64,000 bases of DNA, from assembly GCA_963691655.1 (NCBI GenBank), contig OY829330.1, forward strand, positions 16,960,815 through 17,024,814, given 5' to 3'. How positions within the stretch are numbered: the first letter of the stretch is position 1; each line of letters starts with the position of its first letter. This document shows, piece after piece, positions 1 through 11,200 of this stretch. The notes under the pieces were generated by a model that saw only the letters and a list, made by a program, of their open reading frames with translations, was not told where the DNA came from and made no database searches. The translations under genes were made by a program, and so were the position numbers. The DNA is from Toxonevra muliebris (Eukaryota; Arthropoda; Insecta; Diptera; Pallopteridae).

Positions 1-1521
1 AATCTCCTTCATTTTCCGGACATGGAAATGACCTCTCTCGTGGGTTTCTCTAATAATTCCAGCAATCATTGAATCTGGAACTACAAACAATAGTTTATTA
101 TTTATATTTTTACAAAGTATCTCATTATGCATAATATAATCTCGATGTGATTCATTCTGCAATATCTCAATTATGGCGCGTATTCTATCATCCTTCTGCT
201 GGGCTTCTTTCAATCTCCTTAAAAAATCGTCGTTATTGCTACTTACGCACATGCTGATTGGATTGCGGCTGAGAGCATCAACGTGTTTCATTTGATTTCC
301 TGCTCTATGTTCGGCAAAGTAATCAAATTCTTCTAACAGCAGAGCCCATCGTGCAACACGTGTCGCTAGATATTTTTTCTTTAATGTGCATTCAAACGCC
401 TTACAGTCTGTCACGAGCTTAAACCGTTGTCCAATTAAATACACTCTTAGTCGTTTTACAGCTTCGACCACTGCCAATACTTCCAGCTCATAACTACAAT
501 ATCGCTTTTCAGCATCTGTGGTCTTTTTACTCATGAAGTGGACGGGATGTAGTGCGTTGTCGTCATTGCTCTTTTGAAGCAAAATTGCTCCGTAACCTTC
601 CTTGGAGGCATCGGTATGTAGTTCGGTTTCGACCCCATATTGGAAAATCTTCAACACTGGCTTCGCTGCAAGGATTTCTTTAATGGCTGTGAACTGCTTC
701 TCTTCCATTTTAAAACGATTTTCGCTCAAAGGCCTAGCTTTGATTGAAAAGTTGTAAATAAACTTTCTAAAGTAACTCGCCAATCCTAAAAAGCTCTGCA
801 ACTGTTTCACTGTCGTGGGTTTTGGAAAATTAATTATCGCCTTAGTCTTTGCAGTTGATGGGGAAATATAACCATAACTAATGACGTAACCTAAATATTC
901 GATTTCTTTTTGCAATACCTGACATTTTTTCCATTTGATTTTCAGACCGTTTTTAGCTGCTACCTTCAGTACGCGTTGGAATCGATTCAATCCCTCTTCA
1001 ATTGTTGCTGATGGAATTACGAGGTCGTCTAAGTAGATTATGACTATACCTTCACTTATAAAATTTCTTATGATGTAATTAATGTATTTTTGAAACACAG
1101 ACGGAGAGTTGCATAGACCAAAAGGAACCCTATTAAACTCATATTGACCATTACATGTCACAAATGACGTTAACTTTCGGCTCTCTTCGTCCACCATCAC
1201 ATGGAAAAATCCGTTCTCAAGGTCGAGAGTTGTAAAGTATGTAGAGCCTTGAAGCTTATCAACTTGATCTTCAATGTTTGGTAAAGGATACCTGTCTTTA
1301 TGAATTTTCTTATTTATGTTTCTGTAGTCTATGCACAACCTGTGGCTTCCGTCTTTCTTTTTCACTAATACAACCTGGCTGGCAAAGTCGGAGCTACTTT
1401 CGCGAATAATGCCTTGTTTTAGCCACTCTTTAATTTGGTTTTCGATTATAATTTGTTCTGTAGGTGGAAATCTTCTCGGCGGTCTATAAATCGGGATATC
1501 ATCGGTGGTTACTATCTTCAT
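1..1521 (-). CDS. Ty3/gypsy Pol: reverse transcriptase, RNase H, integrase N-terminus (partial)
   Basis: An open frame of about 507 codons begins at the ATG at 1521-1519 and continues off the left edge. Seen in order: an RT fingers/palm block starting near 1440, a polymerase motif reading FTTLDLENGFFHV near 1230, the catalytic YLDDLV at about 1018-1035, the thumb and connection, an RNase H start reading HTDASKEGYGAILLQ near 600, the DALSRNP linker near 255, and the H of the integrase HHCC zinc domain near 20. In this family the protein copies element RNA into DNA inside Gag particles. The frame continues directly from the protease frame after a single TAA at 1531-1533, so this was probably one Gag-Pol or Pol frame and the ATG used here is only the first one after the stop. 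No stop is visible across the RT and RNase H. Confidence 0.9.
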   Translation of the reverse strand, partial: MKIVTTDDIPIYRPPRRFPPTEQIIIENQIKEWLKQGIIRESSSDFASQVVLVKKKDGSHRLCIDYRNINKKIHKDRYPLPNIEDQVDKLQGSTYFTTLDLENGFFHVMVDEESRKLTSFVTCNGQYEFNRVPFGLCNSPSVFQKYINYIIRNFISEGIVIIYLDDLVIPSATIEEGLNRFQRVLKVAAKNGLKIKWKKCQVLQKEIEYLGYVISYGYISPSTAKTKAIINFPKPTTVKQLQSFLGLASYFRKFIYNFSIKARPLSENRFKMEEKQFTAIKEILAAKPVLKIFQYGVETELHTDASKEGYGAILLQKSNDDNALHPVHFMSKKTTDAEKRYCSYELEVLAVVEAVKRLRVYLIGQRFKLVTDCKAFECTLKKKYLATRVARWALLLEEFDYFAEHRAGNQMKHVDALSRNPISMCVSSNNDDFLRRLKEAQQKDDRIRAIIEILQNESHRDYIMHNEILCKNINNKLLFVVPDSMIAGIIRETHERGHFHVRKMKEI

Positions 1522-1530
1522 GTGAATTGG

Positions 1531-1875
1531 TTATTCTACAGGGGTTTCGGGAACATAACTTTCCATTAGTGTTAACACCTTTTCTTGAATTTCTTTCTCT
1601 TTGAGATGGAATAGATCCGGGAATTTAGAATGGTTTTCATCTATAGCATCGACCTTAATTTCTGCTAAAAAGCATGTTTTGGCTTGTTCTTCTGTTTCTG
1701 ATTCGATCTTTTTATTACTAGCGATTCTTTTCTTACTAATGTGGACCTTTCCTTCTTCTATCTTGACTATTGCTGAATGTAAGAGGTTCATTCCAATTAT
1801 TAAATCTGGTTTCATAAAATTACTGTTAACAACATGAATTTCGGTATTCTCAAAGATCACCAGCGATCTCGACAT
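1531..1875 (-). pseudogene. Ty3/gypsy protease C-terminal part and linker to RT
   Basis: This frame carries the second conserved box of a retroviral-type aspartic protease, here LIIGMNLL at about 1785-1805 (family: IIG-D-L-L/ILG), followed by a charged linker. The first protease box lies in a different frame upstream, so the protease is split by an indel near 1850-1875. The frame ends in a TAA at 1531 and then continues in the same frame into the RT, so the TAA is a point lesion or a read-through site. A lesion is more likely given the other damage. Confidence 0.75.
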
Positions 1876-2488
1876 TCACTACGCAAGAACCTTTAGCTGT
1901 TATGTTTGCTCCTAAACCTGCTACTGACAATCGAGAATCACTGCAATGATATTTTGGATTAATCAAAGATAAATGGCATTCTTTAATAACACAAATGTCG
2001 CTTCGTGTGTCCACTAAGCTATCTAGCAAATAGTCATTAATTTTGCATGGAACGTACATACCGCTTTTTATTATGACGTGCGCTGACCTTCCCATCGTTA
2101 TTACAGCCGGACAATCTGATTTTTTGTGTCCATACTGGTTGCATCCGAAGCATTTGGGACCTCTTCCTTTCTGTGGGCAGGAATGGAATTCATGGTCTGC
2201 TGACCCGCAGTTGAAACAGAATCGCCTTGCTTGTGGCTTCTCGTTTTTTCTAACCATTTCATTTCTCCCGCGTCTACCTCTGTCATCAACTCTATTAGTA
2301 GACTGCTTATTGTTGTCGTTGCGTATCTTTTCATATATTTCTAATTTCTCCTTCAGTTCTCTAATTGTTTTTGCTCCATATAGAATACTCTTATTGCTCG
2401 CATAATCTTTTATTCCTTCAATGACATACTCAATAATAGAAACATCTTCCACGTCAGCTTGTGCAGCGATATCGATCATGTGGTACAA
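1850..2488 (-). pseudogene. Ty3/gypsy Gag C-terminus (nucleocapsid) and protease N-terminus
   Basis: Two classical retroviral zinc knuckles of C-X2-C-X4-H-X4-C type are visible: CFNCGSADHEFHSC and CFGCNQYGHKKSDC, at about 2240-2120. They follow an Arg/Lys-rich stretch that would bind RNA. Downstream is a protease-like start reading LVDTRSDI. The usual active site is DTG or DSG, so the Gly is replaced by Arg. That replacement, plus the frameshift at the end, suggests an inactive protease. Upstream of 2488 the reading frame is also broken. Confidence 0.82.
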
Positions 2489-3027
2489 ATATTCGCGTAA
2501 CGTTACATCGGCTTTTTTTTCCGCCCTCTTAATTTCTTATGGACATCGGCACTACTTATTTTGGGCTGAAATTCTTGTTTTAGATCATTTTTTAAGTCGT
2601 GATAATTCAATGCTTTGGAATCGCAATCAACGAAAATTCTAGCAGCTCCTGTTAACGAACGCTTACAGAAAACAAACTTTTGTAAATCGTTCTAATGAAA
2701 AGTATTTGCGTATTGCTCAAACTCGGAAAGCCATTTCGATACGCTCATTGTCTCATTGCCGGAAAATTTTCTTAAAATGTTTTCGAAGTCGACAAAATTT
2801 AGCCTCACAGACGGTTCGCTTTGATCTGCAAAATTTGTTATTCGCGTCGATGATCCGCCATCTTCACCAAAATCTACCGCCGAATTACTGGTCTGTCTAT
2901 TCTGCTTTCTTCTTCCAGCCATTTTAATAAAATGTAAACTCCTGGTTGTGGATACAGTAACTTTAGTTTTTTTTTTTTTTTTTTTTGTACCGCGGAAAAC
3001 TGTCTCAGATCCCGGTTGAGCCCCCAA
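2489..3027 (-). pseudogene. Ty3/gypsy Gag N-terminal part, frameshifted
   Basis: A frame from 3027 to 2692 starts close to the primer-binding site. It reads a short Lys-run leader and then a segment ending in KWLSEFEQYANTF, typical of the start of a Ty3-type capsid region. A second frame (about 2690-2489) continues with capsid-like sequence such as SKALNYHDLKNDLKQEF and joins the knuckle frame. A run of about 20 T at 2969-2986 on the + strand lies at the 5' end and may mark slippage. I infer gag was one ORF broken by indels. Confidence 0.6.
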
Positions 3028-3028
3028 T
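3008..3028 (-). other. Putative primer-binding site of the Ty3/gypsy element
   Basis: On the - strand the sequence TTGGGGGCTCAACCGGGAT follows the proposed LTR end after two bases and precedes gag by less than 20 bases. That is the position of a tRNA primer site. I did not match it to a particular tRNA. Confidence 0.45.
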
Positions 3029-3029
3029 T

Positions 3030-3170
3030 TGTCGGATCAAAATAAAACGATTTAAGAATTCAATATCTTAGAATTCAATATTTATTTAAATGAATTAATA
3101 TTATAAATGATTATGTAGAATAGTCTACGTCCACGGCCACAGCTAGAGTTTTTTAACTAACTACTGTACA
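3030..3170 (-). repeat. Putative 5' LTR of the Ty3/gypsy element (about 141 bp)
   Basis: Read on the - strand, the segment begins TGTACAGTAGTTAG and ends GATCCGACA, giving TG...CA ends. It holds an AATAAA-like signal and lies directly upstream of the primer site. The partner LTR lies outside the window, so neither the length nor a target-site duplication can be confirmed. Confidence 0.45.
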
Positions 3171-3551
3171 TCGCAATGGGGCTTTATACTGTTTCTTTTT
3201 ATATTTGACAATGTAATTGCGGTATTGAATAAAGTGTATAATAATAATGCAAGCATATAAATGAATAAAGAATAATAGGGGAGAGAGCAATGCGTGACCC
3301 CACAATTTTTGGTATACAAATTTTAGACCAAATAGTGTTCCAAGAAAATAAAAATATGGTTCTTCAATTGTACTGCGTATTTTCCGTCGGTTTTGATGAT
3401 GCGCCAAATTTTCATAAATAAAACAAAACCAATCCTTTAGTTTGCAAACAGCTAATTGTCTAATTACGTTTTGCTCAATTTGGGTTTATAATGCAAATTT
3501 GTAAATTCTTAATTTTCACAAATATTTTATTTTTGTAAGCCACTACTGGCA
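3171..3551. other. Non-coding AT-rich stretch
   Basis: I see no gene, repeat pair or conserved motif here. It separates the gypsy LTR from the inverted-repeat element that follows. Confidence 0.6.
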
Positions 3552-4050
3552 CTATATACAGTAGATTGGATCGAACAAAAAAGTTTAAAAGGTCCACCCC
3601 CTATTTGAAAGCTTATGTGAAGAGTATCTCGAAACCCTAAAAACAGCCAAAATGAATTTTTTATCATACATAACTTTGGTATTTGATGTCCGATATTCAT
3701 GATATAATACATGTAAAGGTGCAATATTTCCTTATTAGATGTTATTCATGTCCGAAGTCATATTCCACTAGTGAAATCTGTTACTCAAAGTTCTTGCCTC
3801 CTAAATGCAACTTTATTTTCACAAAATTAAAGCCCTTGAAAAATCATTAAATTCTAGCTCAAGAAGTGTTTTACTAAACCCATAAACAAACAAGTTATAG
3901 CTACTTAAATTTTTGGCTGTATTTAGGGTGGTCCAAAACAATTTTTTTTTTGTTTCGAGATACTCTCCACATAAGCTTTTAAATAGGGGGTGGACTTTTC
4001 AAACCTTTTTTTTTGTATGGGGACCGACCCGGTCTATTACACTGGTTTAT
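3552..4050. repeat. Inverted-repeat (fold-back/MITE-like) element
   Basis: The segment about 3575-3655, with GGTCCACCCCCTATTTGAAA and AGAGTATCTCGAAAC, is repeated as its reverse complement at about 3915-4012. The copies match well over roughly 90 bp. The flanks 3552-3575 and 4012-4050 also look like a weaker inverted match. About 260 bp of unrelated AT-rich DNA separate the arms. No transposase is present. The structure fits a non-autonomous DNA transposon, but I could not define the exact ends. Confidence 0.6.
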
Positions 4051-4126
4051 AAATTTCAAGTCTTGAAAAGTACCAAGAACAAAACATATTTGGGTAGATA
4101 AATTTAACACAAAAAAATTTTTTTTT

Positions 4127-4381
4127 TTTTATGGTAAGAATTCTTGACGAGCAATAATTTTGTTTTTTTCGGGGTATGGTTTCACTCAAATCCTTGTGGA
4201 TTTAAAAAAATAAACCCTTTCAATCGATATGCTGTTTGTTGGGAAAGGGTATTAAATTACTTTTTTAACAATTTGCAGTTCATATCGATTGAACTCTTTG
4301 TTCGGACTCCACAATTTGAGTGAAACCATACCCCGAAAAATACAAAATTATTGCTCGGCAAAAATTCTTACCATAGAAAAA
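4127..4381. repeat. Palindromic MITE, 75-bp terminal inverted repeats
   Basis: Arms at about 4127-4201 and 4308-4381 are near-perfect inverted copies. Both contain TATGGTAAGAATT, GAGCAATAATTTTGT and TCGGGGTATGGTTTCACTCA. Only about 105 bp lie between them, and that centre itself holds a short inverted pair around ATCGAT. No coding capacity. The compact TIR-only form is typical of a MITE. Confidence 0.75.
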
Positions 4382-4854
4382 AAACAATGGATGTGTGCAA
4401 GGCACGCAAGATATTTGATGTGTAAACAGTTAAGCTAACTGAATGTTATATACATAAGCTCACATATGTATAGCCATATATAGGGATTAAATGTATAATC
4501 TATATGCTTAGGTAATTAACTCAAATTAAAACAATTCTTTTATAAACTTAAAAATTTATTAGATATCATTATCTTTTATATATAATAGCCCAATTCACCA
4601 AAAATTGTAAATGGTCTTGCATCATTGCAAATGCAAATTTTTATTCCATATCACATATATTTGTTGTTGTGATAGCATAAATATTTTGCAATTGCACCAA
4701 ATCGTGAATAGGGCTGATATGTTGTAGTTGCATTATTTTTCTTTTACTCAATGCATCGGGATCTATATGCTCGCATATTGCATCCTTTTTTTCGCGCTTT
4801 GAGTTTTTATTCCTGTCGATTTGAAATTTTATTAGATGTGAAAATTTTATATAA

Positions 4855-4930
4855 CGTCGCCTGAGAATTGATTTGGCGTATAGGCATATGAATTTGTACA
4901 CACATACGTCAAATCAATCCTCAGGCGACG
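4855..4930. repeat. 21-bp inverted repeat with 34-bp loop
   Basis: CGTCGCCTGAGAATTGATTTG at 4855-4875 is matched as reverse complement at 4910-4930 with one mismatch. Transcribed, it would form a stable hairpin. It is most simply the pair of ends of a tiny MITE. No coding sequence is supported here. Confidence 0.65.
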
Positions 4931-6243
4931 ATAAGTGCTTTCCGCATTTAACCTTAGAAAGGCAACCGGGATGACTAGTCACCCCACTACTTTTTAAAAG
5001 CACCGCAAAGAGAGTTGTCTTAACTGCATTTAATAAAAATAAAAAAGAATGTATTTTTATTGAAGTAAATAAGTGATTTTATAATAAATAAGTTCGATTT
5101 TTTCTGTTTAACATTTTTGCTATTTACATAGATAAAAAAAGTGTTGCCTTTCTAATGTTAATGTACAAAGCAAAATTTTTATAATGGCGTGATTTGCTAT
5201 CAATATCACTACATTTTGTTTATACATTTATTGAAACCTAGATTCCTTATTACTTATCTAACTAACCGAATGCAAAACCTATCAAACGCCTGTGTTTGCT
5301 ACGGCGACTTCTCTGCTTGTATGGTATAGTCGATCTCCACACGTTTAACACCAACAAATAATTCTGCCACGAATAAATGTACACACACATTTTGTTTTCG
5401 TACGCACATATATGTATGAGCAAATTGATCGAAAAATAAACTAACAAACTACGCTCGTATTTTAATTTCTCCCTCTCTTCTTCTCTTCTCTTTGTTGTTT
5501 AGAGTAGCACACTCATACCGCGCAGTAGTGTGAGCGAGAGGGGAACTGGAAGTTACAGTTATCTAACATCTTACGATACAGTTATTCTTACATTTTACAC
5601 ATTTGAAATTTTGCCCATACCGTGAGCTAAAATGTTTACACATCAAAAATGCTTTTGTGTTCAGGAGGTAGCAATTTATTCTCCCAAACATGTTTTGTTC
5701 TTGGTACTTTTCGGCTGTAAACTAATGTTATACATAGCAAATTAAAACTAATAAAAAAATTGAATTACCTAATATTCTACGTACTTTAATTTTTAAAAAA
5801 TTACCGCTAACTTCAAAATCCTAACGGGTGAATTTGAAAATTAGTAAAAAAAAGTGCCAAACGGCCACTTTAGGTGCTACAAGATCCCAAACCCATTGTA
5901 AAACATTCTTTTAAATTTCGCAAATAAAATTTTTTTTTTTTATTTTATATTCTATTTTTATATTCTGCTGTCACAATGAAGATCTGAAATACTTTAGCAA
6001 AATAAGCCATCTACTGCACTTCTCATTATGTATGACCGTGGGTGTAACATAAAATCCGTTCTGTGCACATTTTTTTCCAGCACCACTAGATATATGCACA
6101 CCACTTGCTCTACTGGCGCATGCGAACAATTTGGCTTAGGACTCATTTGAAAGGGTATGGTGTAGCTTTGATTTCTGATATTAGCGAAGTTTGTAGCTCT
6201 ACAATTTTTCAAAAACGCTGTTTTTAGGGGTTTCAACACCTTT
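4931..6243. other. Non-coding stretch without recognisable gene
   Basis: AT-rich DNA with short stop-interrupted frames. The pyrimidine-rich 5465-5500 and the following TAGAGTAGCACACTC are the only non-AT patches. I cannot assign a function. Confidence 0.5.
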
Positions 6244-6318
6244 TTTCTCGAAAACGTGACGTGATGAAAAGTTCTTGATCCCAGATTCGTGTTCAGCATG
6301 AAAAATTCATTCGGAAAC
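6244..6318 (+). repeat. Dispersed repeat, copy 1 (partner at 39013-39090, inverted)
   Basis: The segment with AAAACGTGACGTGATG and CAGATTCGTGTTCAGCATGA matches 39013-39090 in reverse complement at roughly 80 percent by eye. Two diverged copies 33 kb apart suggest a transposable-element family that I cannot name. Confidence 0.55.
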
Positions 6319-6710
6319 AATAGAAATCATATAATTCGCAAAACCCATGCAGGGCAGTGTTATCAGACGAATAATTTTACGAGATTTATTCATTTATTAT
6401 CTTCAGTTTGCTCCTCACTCATATCAACATCACTTGGGAGTAAACAATTTTGGCAGTTGATGTTGAAGGCTCTAGCATCAAGGTTTCGGCAGCTTTTGAC
6501 CGCTCCGGCAGTAAGTCTACTACTTGCCCAATGTTGCCAGAAACTTTACTTCAAAAATAATCAAAACTATAAAAAAAAATTCGTAATTTTCACAAAAAAA
6601 TCTTAAATTTATTTACTTTAAATATTTACATAATCATTTATATTAAGAATATAAAATAGATTGAAGTTTTTTATAATATCAGAATTATTTTTATACATTA
6701 ATTGATACTA

Positions 6711-7090
6711 TTATGAATATAAAACGGATTGAAATTTTTTTATAATAAAATTTTTTGGAATAAGACTGTAGCATAAACATTCATTTGTTGTCAAATAATC
6801 TTTTGAAAATATTCTTTTAACATTTGCGGACAAGATGAGTAGACACATCAATTCAAAAACACAATTTGAACAAGTTGAAAATGCTTTTGATGATTCCACC
6901 ACGTTTTATGTTAGAAATTGCTTTTCAAAAATCTTCAGCAGTAATTTCATTCATATTATCAAAATTTGTTTCAAAATCTACATGCCGTAGCTCTTTAAAT
7001 TCAATATCTAATTGCTGAAAGTAATTTTCGTCCACTAAATTTTTAAAATGTAACATTAAACTTTGTAATGAATTGACTTCTTTGGAGCAA
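6711..7090 (-). pseudogene. hAT-family transposase remnant (C-terminal dimerisation region)
   Basis: Read on the - strand from 7080, the frame has LDIEFKELRHVDFETNFDN, then a stop where hAT proteins have Trp (ITAEDF-stop-KAI, TGA for TGG). After that comes MCLLILSANVKRIFSKDYLT, which resembles the hAT C-terminal consensus of a hydrophobic run, a short S/N-rich turn, then VERIFS. hAT transposases cut and paste elements with 8-bp duplications, and this region mediates dimerisation. No N-terminal zinc finger or catalytic core was found nearby. This is a degraded fragment. Confidence 0.55.
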
Positions 7091-7419
7091 TGAAAATTTG
7101 ACCACTCCGCTGCTCCGATTAATAATTTTTATAACTACCTATTGTTAGTTTACAATTCATTGTTTTTGAACTCTTCATTATCATTTCTATTGAAGTAATG
7201 AAAATGGTAATTGAAATATTCCATTGCCAGTAATGGTTCAGTAATTCAGTTCTTTGCATATTTACTCGATGCCTGAAATGTACAATTTTAATTACCAGGT
7301 CTGGTGGTTAATAATTCTTAATTTTTTCAAAAGGTGCCATTGGAAATAAGCCTTCAAAACGATATAGTTGCTGTATTTAGTATCATAGTTTTTTCGTATA
7401 GTAAACAAGTAGAATTCTA

Positions 7420-7530
7420 AGCCAAAATGATTTTGCAGCAAGATAACGCCTCATCACACTCATATGTGTTGAAAGTTTTGGAGACATGTACCCAAAACTT
7501 AAGAGTTGTTCCCTAAATTAAAATTTCAGG
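7420..7530 (+). pseudogene. Possible Tc1/mariner transposase scrap
   Basis: A short open stretch reads ILQQDNASSHSYVLKVLETC. It resembles the second-aspartate motif of Tc1/mariner transposases (QQDNAP-H followed by a helix). No other part of a transposase is visible and the frame closes soon after. The assignment rests on one motif. Confidence 0.3.
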
Positions 7531-7592
7531 AAACAGTTCTCCAAATTTGAAAAATGGGTGTTAGGGCAAAGTTAAGGTAGCGATAGATACAT

Positions 7593-7889
7593 ATGAATAA
7601 AATAAAAAAAAAAATATTTTTATTAGGAAAATTATATGTAGTTGGAGCTCGGAGCGGAGCCGGAGCTATAGGTAAGAGGTTGGAGCGAAGCTGTAGCGGA
7701 GCAACACCAAAATTAGGCTGCTTGAAAGTCCTAAAAAAGTTAGTGAAAGCTAAAAATTTTGTTACTGCATTGGAGTTTCCATCAGCCCTGTCTTGCAGAG
7801 AAAGTATGTTATCATATCATGTGACGAGAGCAGAAGAGCCTCATTTTTGTTTTTTGTTGGCCAGTGTCTATTTAGATATTGCCATTTAA
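7593..7889 (+). other. Open frame of unknown nature with GGAGC-rich patch
   Basis: A 98-codon frame overlaps a GGAGC-rich stretch at 7646-7700. I recognise no domain. Its Lys/Ile start is translated A-run sequence. It has no acceptor or donor placing it in the downstream gene, so I do not call it a gene. Confidence 0.25.
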
Positions 7890-8270
7890 ATCAAGGCGTC
7901 TTTTCAGCATAGTTTAGTTGCCTACTTTAATTGCACTTGAACAAAATCTTCACGCAAATTGTTAACAAATAGTGAACGAAATGATATAGAAAGCACAATT
8001 ATGGGATCATAAAATAATGCATTTAAAATGATTTTTCCGCTTTTGAATTTTTAATATTTTTAGCTGAATTTCAAAAAGAAAATTTCGGAAGAATGCGCAT
8101 ATTGTATAGTTTATAATTCCAGCGTTGTCCGGGAGTTTATTTATAGCCTTAGTGTTTGTCACAATTTCTGTATATTTTCCTCCGATGTTATGATTGTATT
8201 ATTTATGTTACTCAAATTTAAGTAAGACCGTTATTTTAATACAATTTAAAGAAAATTAAATCATTTCTAG

Positions 8271-11200
8271 ACACCTGAACTGGCGATTGGGTTATTTCCA
8301 ACAACTTATTCTTACTATAATACAATACTGGATGGTGAATTGCCATTGGTGGTAACATCAGAACATATTGTCGTCAATACAATTACTGGACCCGACGATT
8401 ACATCTCATTTTTACAACCATCAGAGGAGGCAACACCGGTATACGAAACAAACACTTACTATAGTAAACTAACATTAACGAAAACTATAAGCGATGCTGA
8501 TATACAAAAAATCATAACAACATCGAACGTACTGACACAAGTGATTGTTACAAAATCATTGCCAGCATATAGTACATCAGTGTTGACGTCATATTTTGCA
8601 TTAGATGGTGGTAACGCCGATTATGATGAAGATCATCATACAGAATCATCATCAGCGCCGCCAAAATCACCAATGTTGCAGGTGCCATCAATTATGCCAT
8701 CAATTATAGAAAATCAGAATGTCATAGTAACAGATACAATTTTGAAAACCAAATTCATCACGGTCACATATTTGCACACATATACGGATAGTATTGGTAA
8801 GAAACACACTGAAACAAGCTTAAAAGTTACACAAAACATTGCAACGGAACATATGTTGCATAAAAATCAACAACTTAAAGCAACAATGAACAAAAGTGAA
8901 CAACCCAGTAGCACAGAATACGATGTACATATATATGCAACTAAAACATTTCTCACAACATTTACATACTTTACAACATCATTAATAAGTAGTACTAATG
9001 ATAAAATTGTAGCTTTGTCAACTACAACATTGGCGACCAAACAGCAGCAGCACCAAAACCTTAAACCACAATCGTTTGTTAAAGAGCCATCCCAAATAGT
9101 TACACAAACATCAACCATTGTTAATTATCATACACGTATTATTGAGAATGTGATAACAGAGAGTGTGCCAAGTTCATTGTTAAGACCAGAGCTAATAACG
9201 AAATTTCGTGCAGAATTGAAGAAGGGTAAAAATCAGCGTCGCGTCATTGTCACAATGGCAACACTTTTGGGCGGACAAACGCTTGAGGTTACAGCAATGA
9301 AAATGTTGAAGCCAACTTTAAGTAGGATCATAAGCACAGACATTACTAAAGATACGACATCAACAAAAGCTATTATAGCAACAAAATCATCATCGACGAC
9401 TGCTAATTTATCAAAACAGAAGCAGAAAACCAGCTCAACATTTAAATATTTTCCACAATCCACCTCCATATATAATGTATCAGTACAGGATGTCGAGGTC
9501 GTGGAAGAACAACATCCAACTGATGTTAATGTGGTGATAACTGAAGAAAAAAAGGGTGAAGAACAAGAAGCAGAAGGGGAAGAAGAAGACTCTAATACTG
9601 CTGGCTCGGAACAAGGACAAATTTATGTTTTAGCACCACCGTCGTCATCATCATTATCATCATCATCACAAACGACAAACGTTAAAGTGAAACCCATAAC
9701 TAATAATGAGATTAATGCGACAAAGCTTAAAGTTGCAAATCAACAACAACAACAGACAAAACCTATAAATTCAGGAATACCTGTCGCTGTTAATCAACTG
9801 ATTGGTTCATTGAATTTGAATCGGTTAAATGCTTTACGTCCGGTGTTCAATGCCATGGCTGGATTACTAAAAAGTAACTTTGCTGGTCCGACAACAATTT
9901 ACAATAAAGAGCACCTACAGCAACATCAACAATATTTAAAGCAACAATCACTCATCAATCATCCAGTACATAGTAAACATAATATCAAAAATATTTCTGC
10001 TACCAACAATTATGAAGATGCTGCTGCTGCTGAAGGTCCAATCTATATACCAGTAAAAAATGAGCTCGACGACAAAAAATACCAACAGACAATATCTCCA
10101 GGAGAAAGTGATATTCATAAAAGTGCCGCCGCCGCAAATAGTAATATTGATGATGGCAGCATTGATTTTAATCCTTTACAGTTAAGCGCACAAAGTTTAC
10201 ACATTCAACCACCAGAAGCGGATGTATCAATCAGTGATGATAATTGGTTATTAGAAACAAATAACAAAGAGACCACCACTGGTAACAGGAATCGACAACA
10301 ACAACAGCAACAATACGAAACAACAGCAGCACTAATAAATGGTGGCATACCAATTCGTCCCGGTGAAGTGATAACTGCAAATTCTGATGTTATTATTGGT
10401 AAACCAAATGGTATACAATATCCACGTATGCCATTTCATAATAATCAAATGGTATTATCATCATCACATCAACCAAAACAACAGCAATCAACTTCTGGTT
10501 CCAATCCACCAGCAGCACAAACAAGTTTATATAAATATTTTATACAACATCCAACATATCATTCTACCAAATCGACATCACAATCCACCAGCAACAGTAA
10601 TACAGCATCAAATGACAGCAATGGTGGCAATAGCAGTTATCCAAATGTTATACCATTATTAGAACAACAGCAACAAAAACTATCAAGTATTGAATCATAT
10701 CATCATCAATTGCATTTAAATCAACATCATCACACGTCGCACCATCACCACAATCCTCACCATCACCAGCAGCAGTTTAAACAAAATTATGATAATATAT
10801 TAAAGCCTCCACCAATGCACGCAAATAATTATTTAGATACAAAAATACACCTAAAACATCAATCAACACCACAAAATATATTTAAGTTGCCACTACCATC
10901 ACCACCAACATTATCAACATCATCATCAAAATCCTCACTGCTACAACAATCACATCAACAAGCACAATCACCTCTCCAGCAACAGCAGCAACAACAAATG
11001 AATTTGATGCCATTTATAACACAACAACAATATAATAAATTATCGCACCAGCAACAATCGCCATTAAAAATTTATAATCTCAATAGTCAACTTGCAAATC
11101 ATAATGAAATTTTAGAAATTAAACGTATACCTGAAGTTTTTAGCACTGATTTACCGCCTGTCGCTAATTATTTAAATATTATTGTGCCAACAGGAGAAAT

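Larger units (their letters stand above)
1..3170 (-). mobile_element. Ty3/gypsy LTR retrotransposon, truncated by window edge
   Basis: The - strand reads, from 3170 downward, a probable LTR, primer site, Gag with two CCHC knuckles, protease, reverse transcriptase, RNase H and the start of integrase. That is the Ty3/gypsy order. The element runs off the left edge, so the integrase core and 3' LTR are not visible. At least one stop and two frameshifts break gag-pro, so this copy is not autonomous, although the RT/RNase H part is still open. Confidence 0.92.

Noticed and set aside
8340..8342. TTG as start of the 2.5k-residue frame
   Set aside because: The frame is coding back to a good acceptor at 8270 and contains repeat-like residues there. 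Animal genes do not normally start at TTG.
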